64,000 nt of DNA from Panax quinquefolius (taxonomy: Eukaryota > Streptophyta > Magnoliopsida > Apiales > Araliaceae). Made by a program: the position numbers and the translations under genes. The stretch is from assembly GCA_020205615.1 (NCBI GenBank), contig CM035164.1, forward strand, positions 3,685,501 through 3,749,500, in the 5' to 3' direction. Positions 20,545 through 32,365 of the stretch are shown here, one piece after another. The notes beneath the pieces are model-generated. The model saw nothing but the letters and a program-made list of their open reading frames with translations, ran no database searches and had not been told where the DNA came from. Each line of letters opens with the position of its first letter. Position 1 is the stretch's first letter.

Positions 20545-21900
20545 TCTGACGTATTTCTGAAGAACTTCCCGGTCTACCCCCAGAACGTGAAGTTGAATTC
20601 TTTATTGACCTTGAACCTGGTACAATGCCCATTTCTACAACCCCATATCGATCGGCTCCTATTGAACTTCAGGAGTTAAAGGTCCAACTACAGGAGTTGT
20701 TGGACATCGGTTTTATTCGTCCTAGTACATCTCCTTGGGGTGCTCCTATATTATTTGTAAAGAAGAAAGACGAGAGTATGCGACTTTGTATCGATTACCG
20801 GGAATTAAACCATGTCACTATCAAGAATAGGTATCCGCTACCTCGTATTGATGACTGTTTTTGACCATTCTGAAAGGAGCACAATTCTTTTCAAAGATCG
20901 ATCTTAGCTTACGGATATCATCAATTTGAAGGTTAGAACGAGAGGATATTCCAAAGACTACTTTCGAACTTGTATGCGGGCATTATGAATTCTTAGTCAT
21001 GTCTTTTGGATTGACTAATGCTCCTGCTGCTTTCATGGATATGATGAACCGAGTATTCAAGGAATATTTGGATCAATTCGTTGTTGTCTTTATTGATGAC
21101 ATCCTCATCTATTCCAAAAGCCGTGAAGATCATGAGCGCCATTTGAAGCTAGTACTGCAAAGGCTTCTTGATAATAAACTATATGCCAAGCTGAAGAAAT
21201 GCAAGTTCTGGCTTGAGGAAGTAGAATTCCTTGGGCACATGGTGTCAAAACATGGAGTGTCTGTTGACTCAATTCAATATTGAAGCAATACAAAGTTGGG
21301 AAGCAACCAAAGACGGTGGACCAAAGCACGTAGTTTTTGGGCTTAGTTGGTTATTATCGATTTGTGGAAGGATTTTCTAGAATCGCTACTCAGATTAACT
21401 CACCGACTCGTAAAGATACAAAATTCGTATGGAGCGAAGAATGCGAGAAGAGTTTCCAAGATCTCAAGAGGAGACTCATTTCGGCACCTGTTTTGATAAT
21501 ACCATCCGGTTCGGATGGATTTGTTATCTCAATGAATGCTTCGAAAAAAGGGTTAGGATGTGTTCTCATGCGGGAAAGTCATAGCATGCCTGAAAACTTA
21601 AAGAATATGAGAGGAATTATCCTACTCATGATCTAGAGTTAGCGTGATCGTTTTTCTTGCTTAAAGATCCGGAGGCACTATCTATATGGGGAGAAAGTGG
21701 AGATATATTCAGACCATAAAAGCCTTAAATATTTCTTCACTCAAAAAGAACTCAACATGCGGCAACAACGTTGGCTCAAGCTGTTGAAAGATTACGACCA
21801 CACTATTCAATACCATCCTGGAAAAGCAAACGTGGTAGCTGACACGTTGAGTAGAAGATCATATGTAGGAACGAGTACGATGATGTCAAGTATACGCATA
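20545..21900 (+). pseudogene. Gyp-2 reverse transcriptase and RNase H
   Basis: An open part at 20625-20864 has [48 protein letters not shown] and [11 protein letters not shown] second open part at 20999-21283 has [19 protein letters not shown], then [13 protein letters not shown] with both catalytic Asp, and ends after [15 protein letters not shown]. RNase H: the D of 'ISMNASKKGLG' reads N (21528-21560); then [19 protein letters not shown] (21710-21765) and [20 protein letters not shown] (21793-21850). Breaks lie near 20865-20998, 21283-21337 and 21636-21697. This is the best-preserved RT in the window. Confidence 0.85.
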
Positions 21901-22137
21901 GAACCAACTTTAATAGATAAAGTTTAAGTTGCTCAAGCCACAGACCCGGAGCTGATGCGTATGAAGAAGAAAGTGCAAGAAGGTGCTATTCCAGAAGTAA
22001 GAATCGATGAAGAAGGAATACTTCGAGTCCACTCCAGACTTTGTGTTCCTAATGATTCTGATTTGAAGTACAAGATCATGATGGAGGCACATAATACACC
22101 GTTTGCAATCCATCTTGGAAGTACCAAAATGTATTGT
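21901..22137 (+). pseudogene. Gyp-2 integrase, part 1
   Basis: The N-terminal part of integrase. It contains KKKVQEGAIPEVRIDEEGIL, L-K-Y-K-I-M-M-E-A-H-N-T and A-I-H-L-G-S-T-K-M-Y, i.e. the two His of the HHCC zinc site. It is cut after the Tyr codon by the solo LTR. Codons continue at 24551 with R-D-L-R-H-T-F-W-W, and no residues are lost. Confidence 0.88.
22133..22137. repeat. Target duplication of the solo LTR (left)
   Basis: ATTGT against ATCGT at 24551-24555. The right copy keeps the Arg codon CGT of the uninterrupted frame. The left copy reads TGT, as expected from decay of a methylated CpG. Confidence 0.85.
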
Positions 22138-24550
22138 TGTGAGACCCCAGATTTTATCAATAAAGATTTAAATTTTATCGAAATAATTTTTAATATTATG
22201 GTGTGAATTTGAGATAAATATTATAGTTGTGGGTAGTATTTATAAATTTTGCAAAGTATGCAAGTGGTTATATTATATTCGATTGGTCGGGGAATATTCG
22301 GTTTAGCAGGGAATATTCGTACAACGGCTTAATCATTGGTGGACCCCACAACAGAATTATTGTCGGATTGAGAAAACGACAAAAATATTTTATTGAAATA
22401 ACGGCGGAAGTTTTACCGTGGTTCTTTGTTGAACTACTTTCGGTAGTAAAGAAATGCGATGTCGTGTGGTTGCATAGTAGCACACGGTATTGATTATTGA
22501 TGCTTATGTGAGAAGTCACTCAGTTTGATTCCATTATTGTCGATTAATAATATGAATTATTATAGCGATAATGACGTTTTGTTTTATTCGTATTATTAAC
22601 GTAATAAAAATGAAACATCTTTATATAAAATAGAATACTTTATTAAAGTTATTCTATAAATAGAATATATTATATTTTATTATGCATAGTGTTGCATAGT
22701 GTTTTTTGCATAGTATTTTGCATAGTATTGCATAGTGTTTGCATAGTAAAATGTTTTTATATAAATAGAATATATTATATTTTATTTAAAAGATTTTCTT
22801 TAAATATGGACCGTCGATTAAAGTAAATCAATCTGGACCGCTTCATGGATTGAATTCTTATGCATTCCATTTTCCTATAAATAGAAGCTCATTCCTTCAT
22901 TATTTTCTTACGAATTCATTGAAACTCTAGAGAGAGAAATTATAGAGAGAAGCTATAGAGAAAAATTATAGAAAGAAGAAGAGTATTACGCTACTTCACT
23001 ACTTCTATATTCGGTTCTTTTACGGTAAGGGGTGTTATTCTTTCTTCTTGAAGAGAACTTACATTATTCCATTCACTATTATTACATTGGAATAACTTTT
23101 GTAAAAGTGGCATACCTATACATAACTTTGTATCATGGCGTACCTATACTTGGTGAAATCCTTATGTTATTCCATTGCTTATTATTACATTGGAATAACT
23201 TTTGTATCTGTGAGTTTACCCTATACTTGGTGACATTCTTCTATTATTCATTGGAACATCATATACATGTGTTTTTTACACACGGTTACATTTTTATTAT
23301 TACATTGGAACATCACATGCATGTGTTTTACAGGACTGGTTCCGCCTTTATCATTCTCATTGGAATATCCTATCGTGTGTTTTACAGGATCTGTTCCATC
23401 TTTATTATTACTGTTGGAACATCCCGTAAGGTGTGAATTTCACGACACGTTCCGTTATTATTATTACTGTTGGAATAACTTTGCATCTATGGTCTGCATG
23501 CACGGTGATTTCTTTTGTTATTCCATTCTTTATTATACCCACTTGGTTAAAACTTTGACTTCTATACTCCATGAAATTAGTAGAATATCCTTGATATTTG
23601 CGTTTCATCCAATATCTTTTCATGGAAATATTCTTACGATCATTATTGAATTTTACTCTCTGAAACAAAGATCATGTTGACAATTTGGGCGTTAATAATT
23701 CATGGATTAAATAATTCTTGAACTTGTTTTATTGAATTACTATGTCATTGTCATCATCCTCATGTTATATTATGTTATCTTTGGCTTACGTGCATAGATG
23801 AACTTAGTATGATTATGACCGAGGATCATTCGGTATAATCACGACTTGATATAAATGATGTGACAAAAAGTCCTCGATGGCTGTAAATGCGATGATGGAT
23901 AGTTTTTGGTATGATTATGACCAGGGGTGATTCGGTATAGTCATGACCATTGATAATTTGATGAAAATCCTTGGCCGTGAATGCGGGGATGATTAGATGT
24001 GGTGGTTTATTATTAGTCGATTTGAGTCTCAAATGATAAAATTGATGAAAACCTTTTAAAACCTAAAAGATAGTAGACTTTATTCTCTACTTGACTCTTT
24101 TAATGGATTGCTTATTCTGCTGCAGCTTAAGCGGTTGTCTATTGTATTTTATCGGTTTAACAACTTTGTTGAAGGCTAATGATAATTTATTACGCATTAT
24201 CTTAGTCATAATATTTCTTCTTGGGCTAGTTGAGCTCACCCTTTCTTTCAACTTTGTTCTCTTGAGGAAATGAGAACATAGGCGGAGACGAAGTCGGGGA
24301 GCGGAGTAATAGTCCGGAGGATAGCATTAGTAGTCCTCACTATTCTGTTAAATAGTGTGACAATATAAATGTAATGAGGACTCCTTGAGTATGGATATTG
24401 TCTAAATGACAATATTCTATTAGAACTCTCGGTTTATGTATTGTCGTATGTATATTTACGTATGTATAATTAAGTTTGTATTTGAATTTATGTACCATGT
24501 AAGTGGCGACCCAAGATGGGTGACGTATACCTAATTTTGGGGGCGTCACA
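22138..24550 (+). mobile_element. Solo gypsy LTR inside the Gyp-2 integrase
   Basis: 2413 bp, TGTGAGACCCC ... GGGGGCGTCACA, with no internal region, flanked by 5-bp copies that match at four of five bases. It carries the GCATAGTGTT repeats (22683-22755), TATA box 22876-22883, donor ACG|GTAAGG (GT at 23025) and a shorter version of the 60-bp array (about 23040-23480). It formed by recombination between the two LTRs of a former full element. Confidence 0.92.
22683..22755 (+). repeat. GCATAGTGTT short-repeat block in U3
   Basis: Six to seven copies of GCATAGT(G/A)TT with variable T runs, 120-190 bp upstream of the TATA box. The same module occurs at 55731-55905 and 63610-63782 in the Gyp-4 LTRs and is absent from the Gyp-1 LTRs. 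Confidence 0.75.
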
Positions 24551-25795
24551 ATCGTGATCTTCGACATACATTTTGGTGGAATAATATGAAGAGAGAGATT
24601 ACAAAGTTTGTCTCGATGTGTTTAACTTGTCAACATGTAAAGGCGGAGCATCAAGTACCAAAGGGTCCATTGCAACCACTTGAGATTCCGAAATGGAAGT
24701 AGGAACACATTACTATGGATTTCGTTACGGGTCTTCCCAAGGTTTCTCAAGGCATAGATGCGATTTGGGTTATTGTTGATAGATTAACCAAGTCGGCCCA
24801 TTTCTACTTATACGTGAGACTTATTCCTTGAACGTCTTGCTAGTATGTACGTAAATGAGATTGTAAGATTGCATGGCATGCCGAAGATCCATAGTTTGAG
24901 ATCGTGACCCAAGATTCACTTCAAGATTTTGGTTAACTTCTAAAAAAGCTATGGGACTGGATTCTGATTTAGTTCGGTATACCATCCTCAAGCAGACGGA
25001 CAATCGAGAGGGCTATTCAAACTCTTGAAGATCTATTAAGACTCGTGTCCTGAGACTTCAAAGGTAGTTGGAATAAGTATTTACCATTGGTGGAATTCTC
25101 CTACAACAACAAGCTATCGAAAAGTATAGGTGTGGCTCCATTTGAAGCATTGTATGGACGAAAGTGTCGCTCTCCAATATGTTGGGATGAGGTGGGTGAA
25201 GCAACATTGTTGGGACCCGAGTTGGTACGTATGACTACGGAAAAGATCCAAACGATTCGACAATATATACAAATAGCACATGATCGACAAAAGAGTTTTG
25301 CGGATCTTCATCGAAAGGACATGGAATTTAGTATTGGGGATCATGTATTGTTGCGTGTGGCTCCATGGAAGGGAGTTATAAGATTCGGAAAGAGAGGAAA
25401 GCTCAATCCACGATTTATTGGTCCATTTCGATTCTTGAAACGAGTAGGAAATGTGGCCTATAGACTCGCGTTACCTCCAAGTATGTCTCGTGTTCATAAT
25501 GTTTTTCATATATCCGTGCTTCAGAAATATGTTAAAGACCCAAACCACGTCATTGAAGTTAGAAATCTGACGAGGTAAATGAAGACTTAACGTGATTTAA
25601 GAGGTACCATCCAAGATCTTGGATAGGAAGGAACATGTCCTACGCACAAAGGTCATACCACAAGTTAAAGTTTTGTGGAGAAACCATGCTATTGAGGAAA
25701 TGACCTGGGAGTTGGAAACGAAAATGAAAGCGAGGTATCCTCATCTTTTCGAAACACCAGGTACGTACATCAATTTCGAGGATGAAATTTCATAA
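24551..25795 (+). pseudogene. Gyp-2 integrase, part 2, with chromo-like tail
   Basis: Continues part 1 with FWWNNMKREI and the C-L-T-C of the zinc site (24619-24632). Then comes M-D-F-V-T-G-L-P (first catalytic Asp, about 24716), [22 protein letters not shown] (second Asp, about 24902) and the Glu region near 24985-25015. An uninterrupted stretch at 25087-25578 holds VEFSYNN, FEALYGRKCRSPICW, GDHVLLRVAPWKGVIRF, GKLNPRFIGPF and VFHISVLQKYV. The chromo-like tail (about 25605-25760) reads KEHVLRTKVIPQVKVLWRNH and EEMTWELET, ending with a stop at 25793-25795. Several breaks occur before 25087. Confidence 0.87.
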
Positions 25796-25806
25796 GGAGG
25801 GGAGGT
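25796..25806 (+). other. Gyp-2 polypurine tract
   Basis: GGAGGGGAGGT between the polyprotein stop and the 3' LTR. Confidence 0.85.
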
Positions 25807-28387
25807 TGTAAGACCCCAAATTATTAATAAATAAAATTTATTTTCCTCTATTTATTATTTTGAAATAGTAAGGGTTGATTTTATTAATGTGGTTAGTTAT
25901 GGGTAAAATGCACAAATATTTTAAATAAGCAGGTGGTTATAAAATATTCATTGTTGTCGGGGAATATTCGTTTGGTCGTGGAATATTCTTCATTGCCGGG
26001 GAATAATCGTATTTACAACGCAGCCTTTATGGGGCCCCATAACGAAAGCGATTGGATGAAGAAAATGACAAGTATATGTTGTTTATAAATAACTTGCCAG
26101 CGATTATTCAAGTTAATCTTGTTGGAATACCCGGTGGTTAAAACACGATGTCTGCTGTTGTTGCACAAGAACATTACGGTATTGCACCAATTATTGATTC
26201 TTACGTAAGAAGGCACTACTCAATAATTGTTACAGTAGTTACAGTTCAGTATTTTATTTTATTGATTCAATAATTGCTGCGTTGATATTTTATATTACTG
26301 TTGTTTCAATAATTGTCACTACACAGTATTTTCCATTATCGAAGCAATAATTCATATTATCTAAATAATATTATTAGAAAACATTATTGGCAATGTCTAA
26401 AAATTTCTGTCTAAGGAGAGGTTTGGTCACCTAATTGCTTGCCAAGAAGGAGAAATTCTTATTAAAAAGCCCCTCTTTCACAGGAACTGCACAGGTTTAT
26501 CGATATTGTGATTCTGTAATATTATTTGTGAATAATTAATTATTGATTAATTATATGATGAGAAAAATATTCATTTTATGTGGATATAGATGGAGAAAAT
26601 TTTAAAGTGACAATTGTTGAAAATCGATATTTTATCTTTTCTCGATAAAATAATATTTTATTATATTATTATAATATAATAATGATGATATTTTACAATG
26701 AATGTGGGATATATGAGTATATGAGGAGGAAGAGTATTTTTGTTGCAAAAGTTGTTTAAAACATGTTAAACATGTCTCATGGGCCCATTTCTTGATAGAA
26801 ATTTGATTATAGCACAGAAAATCGTCTGCTTTATGGATTTGGTCAATTTATATTTGGAATTTTGAAAAACTTTCTTCTGCAAAGTTGTAGAGAATTGAAT
26901 TTCCTATAGAGAGACACAAGATTTGAATTTTTCTGATAAAAGAGCTATTTATTATGAATTATTAAAGTTCCAGAATATTGGGTCTGAATTTATTTTGTTT
27001 CAAAAATTATTTAAAACATGTTTTTTGTGGTTGGTGGGACCCACTTGTTGTTAAGCATGGCTGAATTCAGATCCTTGAATGTGTGCGTAGGAATTTATAT
27101 ATAATATATTAATATTTTATTAAATTTTCTGCTTTGGTGTTCTAAGCATTTTCCTATAAATATGGTGCTTAGGTTAGAATTGAAAATCACACCAGAAACT
27201 GAAATCTTCTCTCTTTCTCTCTCTATAATATCGAGCGTATTTTGTGAGTATTTTAATACTTTGAGTATTGCTATACGGTGCAAGTTCTTTCAGCACTATA
27301 TCTAGTATTCCAGTTAGAAGTACTATCCTTTTGAGGTAAGGGATGTTATTTTATTCAAAAATGATATTATTTCTTCAATATCATTATGCCGAAATATTGG
27401 TTGGAAATTTTTATCAAATTTGGAACTTTTTCATGTAGGGGTTACTATTCACGAGTACTATTCACGAAGCATGATGATTTTTTTTGTGAAATTTCTATCT
27501 TTTAGTGTCGGAGTTACTATTCACGTATACGGCACTATTAACGAATACGACACTATTCACAGAAAAATTAATTTTTCTTTTGTGTCCAAGATCGTCTGTT
27601 ATAGTTCCTATCTCTGATTGGATCTATGTTTTGGTCTTCATTCTTGAATTTTACTCCACTCTGGATATTTATGAAGTATTTTCGAACTTGGGTTATTTAA
27701 AGTGTGAATCCTTAATACTTGTTCTTTTGTTTCACTGGATTCATTTTCTTTAAAATATTTTTCATCATCCTCAGTCCTAAATGATGATATTACTGAATAT
27801 TTGTGGTCTGTAGTGCAAAGATGAACATGTGTTTAGATGAACATGACCAACTGATGAATATCTTTGGCCTGTAGTGCAAAGATGAATATTTGATTCCAGA
27901 TATATATTGATTGATGTTACAGGGATAAAAGATAGACGATGAACTTTTATATCCATATATAGAAGATAGTAGATTTCATTCTCTACTTAACTCTTCTAAT
28001 GAATTATTATTTCCGCTGGGAATATTGATTTAAAACTTGTTATCTATTGTATTTTATTAGATTTTTCCCCGTTAAAGACTAACGATAATTTGTTCTGTAT
28101 TATCTTAGTCATAATGTTCTTTACTGGGCTAGTTGAGCTCACCCTTTTCCTTTTTGTTCCATTTTTCTTCTCAGGAGGCGGGAATGTAGTGAGTACTAGT
28201 TGGGGTATGGAATGATGGTTCTAGAAGTTATTTTAGTAGTCCTCACCATTTTTATAAAATAATGTATCAATAATTAGAATGAGGACTTATTTGAGTGTGG
28301 ATATTGTCTAGATGACAATATTTGTATTTAAACTCACAGTTTTTATGTTGTATTAATAAAATTGTAGTTGTTTCTGTACCATGTATT
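25807..28387 (+). mobile_element. Gyp-2 3' LTR, cut near its end by element D
   Basis: Starts TGTAAGACCCC. It is a different LTR subtype from Gyp-1: U3 lacks the GCATAGTGTT and long TTACC blocks. The transcribed part carries 'ttactattcacg' units (27440-27560) and 'gtagtgcaaagatgaa' units (27810-27890). TATA box 27155-27162; donor GAG|GTAAGG with GT at 27336. The last ~45-50 bp are missing at the D junction. Closest relative in the window: the minus-strand solo LTR at 57735-60389. Confidence 0.85.
27332..27341 (+). other. Consensus splice-donor-like site
   Basis: TGAG|GTAAGG, GT at 27336, about 180 bp after the TATA box at 27155. It is the best match to a plant 5' splice site among the LTRs. 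Confidence 0.5.
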
Positions 28388-29998
28388 TGGGAGCTGTCGT
28401 TTACACTCCTAAATTAACCTCACTTTCACTTTACAAATTTAAACAATTAGCACAGTAGTAAACAAGGATCGATCCCACAGAGAGTGATTTGTTTTATATT
28501 TATCCTATGATTTTTAATAAAAAAAGGGATTGTGAATTAATTAATTAAATTAACAAGAATAAACTAATAAGAATAAACAATGAATAAAAAGCTTGATTCT
28601 TGATTCAATTATAACCTTTTTACAATAATAGATTAATCAAGTGTAACATTATTTACCCTTCATGAAACTAATAGCCCTAGATAACAACAAGCTCTGCTAC
28701 TCAAACTCCCCTTAGATTGTCACCGATGAAACAAGCTCTTTCACAAGATTCTAACAATTATATGACCTAGAATAAGCTCTCTAGATTTAATATAATAGCA
28801 GCATTAAGAACTAGGGAATTAGACTATTCCAAGCAACAAACACATAAGCTCGGATTGTTTAACTTATCTTCTGATAATCATAGCAATACTCAAAAGCTTG
28901 TCCACAATCAGGTATTACTAATTACTACTTGTGATTAGAAACATTATCAATTACACGTAATATTATTCCTTGATCTAGCATATGATATTCGTTAACCAAC
29001 TCAATCCTGCAGAAATCAAATCAGTTAAGCCAAATAGCATTTAGAAATTAAATCAGATTATCAAAAATGAATTTCATGTGAGAAGGAATAAATAATGAAT
29101 ACTCAATTAATCATTAATTATAAATAAGGTTCAACATCCCTTAGAACTGAATAAAAAGAACTTAGCTCATATCTTCAATCCTCCAATGTTGTAGATGAGA
29201 GAATGTAGTAGATGATTGAATGTATAAAACCCTTACTAACATCCTCTATTTATAGTGCTAAACAAAGTCCTAAATCCTATAGGATGTAGAAATCCAAATC
29301 CTAAAAGGAATTACAAATCATAACTAGTTTCCATAAAGAAATAGAATCCAATTTAGAAATAAATCTTAGTCTAAAGGAAATTCTAAAGCTAATAGAAATA
29401 TCAATCCAATTCCATGTAGAAGTCTGCCAAAATCTGCTTTTAGAAACTTTCCAAAAATCAAAGATTTTCCAATTTTCCTGCTCAAAATTCGCTGGGGCGA
29501 ATTTTCATTTCCTGCTGCAACGTCCTTTGGTAAAACAAGCATAACTTTTGATCTGGGAGGAGTTACGGGACCTGATACCTATCAAAACGAAGATATCGAC
29601 GAGATCTACAACTTTCATTCTTTACGCTTTGATAGATTCTGGCTGGATCAAGGTCAAAATCAGGCTCCAAGTGACTGCTATGCAAATTGCAACTTCAAAA
29701 CTTTGAGGTTCAACTTTCGTCTGGTAAAAAGATCATAACTTTTTCATATAAACTCTGATTGGGACGATTCAAGATGTTTCGGAAAGCTAGGAAAGAGCTC
29801 TACAATAAAATCCAAGTCCCAAGCCAAGACCATGCATCTAACTTAATGCTAAAAACCCTGCAATTTTCCCTTTTTTCTCATTTCAGCTCGAATTCTTCCT
29901 GAAATCATTAAACACCTTAATAAGCTCATATATACATGAAACATGCAATTAAACTAAATATAAAGGAATCAAAATAAATGAATAATATACACTCATCA
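28388..29998 (-). mobile_element. Element D 3' LTR
   Basis: The plus strand runs TGGGAGCTGTCG ... ATACACTCATCA, giving TG...CA in the minus sense (TGATGAGTG ... GCTCCCA). It is nearly identical to 42333-43944. Followed at 29999 by 'aattccccgacac', a purine tract in the minus sense. Confidence 0.88.
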
Positions 29999-31270
29999 AA
30001 TTCCCCGACACTTAGCCTTTACACGTCCTCGTGTAAAACAAAAGTTTGATTTTCAGAAAAATTCTATTCAACCTTTATGTCAAAAGATTTCAAGGTACAA
30101 ATCATGATTATCAACACTAAATTTGCAAAATTCTAATCAACGCCTTATCAATCAACTCACAATTACTAACCTTACCATTTCACCAATGAAGTTCATTAAA
30201 TCAAACTATAACCACATAAGTAACTTTCCCAAAATCAGCATACTTACTTAACTTAGTTACTATGGAGCAAAAATCGTGCACACTGACTCACAACCAAGAA
30301 CAAATTTTTCTTGCTTTTTAAATTTTTTCATAGAACCTTCTTTTTAACACAGATGAATGTATTTTCATGCTTCTTTTTTTCGTATATTTTTTTTTCTTTT
30401 CTTGACATGTGCAATGTTTCCTTTTCTTAGGCTTTTCAGAGTTACCCCTTAACGAACTTTCCACTAACGACTCCCAAACCAGATGATCTTAGGGCGCTAG
30501 GTGTAGAGACACCCCTAAGGTTTACTTATTCAAGTAACAAAGGCCACAAAAGTCGACTAGTCAAGCTGCTTATATCCATCACACTTTTCAGCGTGAATAT
30601 CGATGCTTCCCGAGGCTTAGATACCCAGTTATTTCGCACAATGGACATTGAAGCAGATTTTCAATTTTCTTTTCTTTTTCTTTTTTTTTCTTTTTTTTCA
30701 TTCATCATTATTTCACATGGTTCTGCAACAACATAAGCAAGTTAAACAGTTCTAAGTCATGAAATCAGTGCACATAGACAACTCCATAAATAACTTAGCC
30801 AAATAAACATGTTTCTCATATTCAAGTACTCATGTATCATAAATTCAATTTAAATCAATTACTATGGATCGTGGCTTAGTTTTCATCATTCATTAACCAA
30901 CTAAGCATTAAATAGATTTTGAAATGTAGCATTAATTTTCAATCTTTGACTTTAATCTTTTTAACATATAGCCAGATAGAATCATGAAATCAAAATTTTC
31001 AAAAGCATTAATTTTTTTTAAATTCCCCATCAAAATCGGATCAATATTCCTAAATAAAATAAAAAACCTAAATCTTCCCCCCACACTCAAACCTTACATT
31101 GTTCCCAATGTAAGAAAATCATGTAAAGAAGAAAATACTACTAGCTAACATGCAATAAAAAAAACTAAAAAGTAAAGGGATAGAAAATTAAATCTGGAAT
31201 CTTGGGTTTGCCTCCCAAGCGGTACGCCCTTGTTTATTGTCATTGGCTTGACATCATCCTTCTCATCCTA
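29999..31270 (-). other. Element D 3' non-coding region with purine tract
   Basis: No supported gene. In element sense it begins near 31220 with the end-of-pol style 'gcttgggaggcaaaccca', goes through 'acattgggaacaatgtaag' and a 'gtgtggggggaag' run (31077-31090), passes AT-rich filler with poly-T and poly-C/T tracts (30300-30720) and ends at the purine tract next to the LTR. This is the usual 3' tail of Tat/Athila-type elements. Confidence 0.65.
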
Positions 31271-32365
31271 TGTAATTGGACTTGTACTTCAAGTGGACCG
31301 GTAACAATTTCAATTCTTCATTAGGAGCATCTTTCGGATCCCCGATTTTGCTCCATTCCATTCTAAATCCTCCTTATATATTTGCTCAAGAGATTCTCGC
31401 CTTTGTAGAGTCAACAACATCAATAGAAAAAATAGAATTAACATTACCAAGATACCTCTTTATATATGCCGAACTGGACATGTGCGTCGTCCAATTCCAC
31501 GTGTAAGGTCCCATGGTGTTTATCATCGTGTGTTGTTGCTGGTACAAGGAAAGTATCATCATCTATGTCCTCCTTATAGAAATCTGCAGGAATTATTAAT
31601 TCTTCCATCTCTACCTCTTGTTCATCATTTTCAGACTTTGAATACCCGATTTCTTCAAATTTAGCAGTAGTCTCGAGCACATCCAAATGGTTTCCACTAG
31701 TGAACTCCTTCTCATCTTTAAGTTCTTGTTCCTATTCGCCATTTCTTGAAGGAATTTTCATTAGACTCAGTATACCACGTTGAATTTTTTCCAACTTTCC
31801 AATTCCTTGTTAGAACTTGGGGAAAAGGTAGTTTCGATTTATAAGCAGAAAGAGGTGGAAATTTGTGCTTGAGTACATCACTGCTTCCTATTTCACTATT
31901 GTCGAACTTACTTTGTATTGACTTTTCTTGCTTCTGATCCTCTGCACCACATCTCAATGTTATGGAATTACATTTTCAACAGTGTGAGAAAGTGACCTTC
32001 CTACCGTGGTTGCAAGTTGACCAACTTGGTCCCTCAGATCTTGAACAGAAGTTCTTGTCTCTTGCTGGAATTGTTGTGTCTGACACATGAACTGTTGTGT
32101 TTGGTTCATGAATGCCTTGAACATATCCTCCATAAATGTCCCAGAATTGACAGGTACTTCTTGGTTTTTTTCATGGTAATCGAGGTTGAGCTTCTTTGAA
32201 TAACTTGTGTATTCCTTGCAGCCATTTGTCGAACCAAAGTAGTTAAATCAGAAATCTGCTGCTCTAAGTCTCTCGTGCTTACCCCATTTACCCTTTGTAG
32301 TGTGTGATCCATCTTTGTTCCATACTGCTGTGAGTTAGCTGCCATGTTCGCAATTAAGTTCCTTG
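31271..32365 (-). pseudogene. Element D gag, C-terminal half, and start of pol
   Basis: Continues the frame interrupted by copia B: after E-A-A-R on the far side comes N-L-I-A-N-M-A-A-N-S-Q-Q-Y-G (32364-32322). Next are a coiled-coil-like stretch (LEQQISDLTTLVRQMAA, 32262-32212) and a Gln-rich part (SVQDLRDQVGQLATTV). Then come T-L-R-C-G and PPLSAYKSKLPFPQ (about 31860-31815) in a shifted frame. An acidic stretch follows (31686-31444, EEIGYSKSENDEQEVEMEE), function unknown to me. Near 31330 E-L-K-L-L-P-V-H-L-K-Y resembles the entry to RT in Tat/Athila elements. RT, RNase H and integrase proper are absent. Confidence 0.7.
32361..32365. repeat. Target duplication of copia B (left)
   Basis: CCTTG, identical to 41539-41543. 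Removing copia B and one copy restores the D gag codons for A-A-R-N-L-I-A-N. Confidence 0.95.

Larger units (their letters stand above)
19080..28387 (+). mobile_element. Gyp-2, Ty3/gypsy element (5' end missing, 3' LTR cut)
   Basis: Same family as Gyp-1. It starts in the middle of gag where copia A is inserted, and contains gag, protease, RT, RNase H, integrase (interrupted by a solo LTR), purine tract and a 3' LTR. That LTR is cut about 45-50 bp before its end by element D. The 5' LTR and gag start should lie left of copia A, but only reverse-oriented LTR debris is there, so that end was lost or rearranged. Confidence 0.85.
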
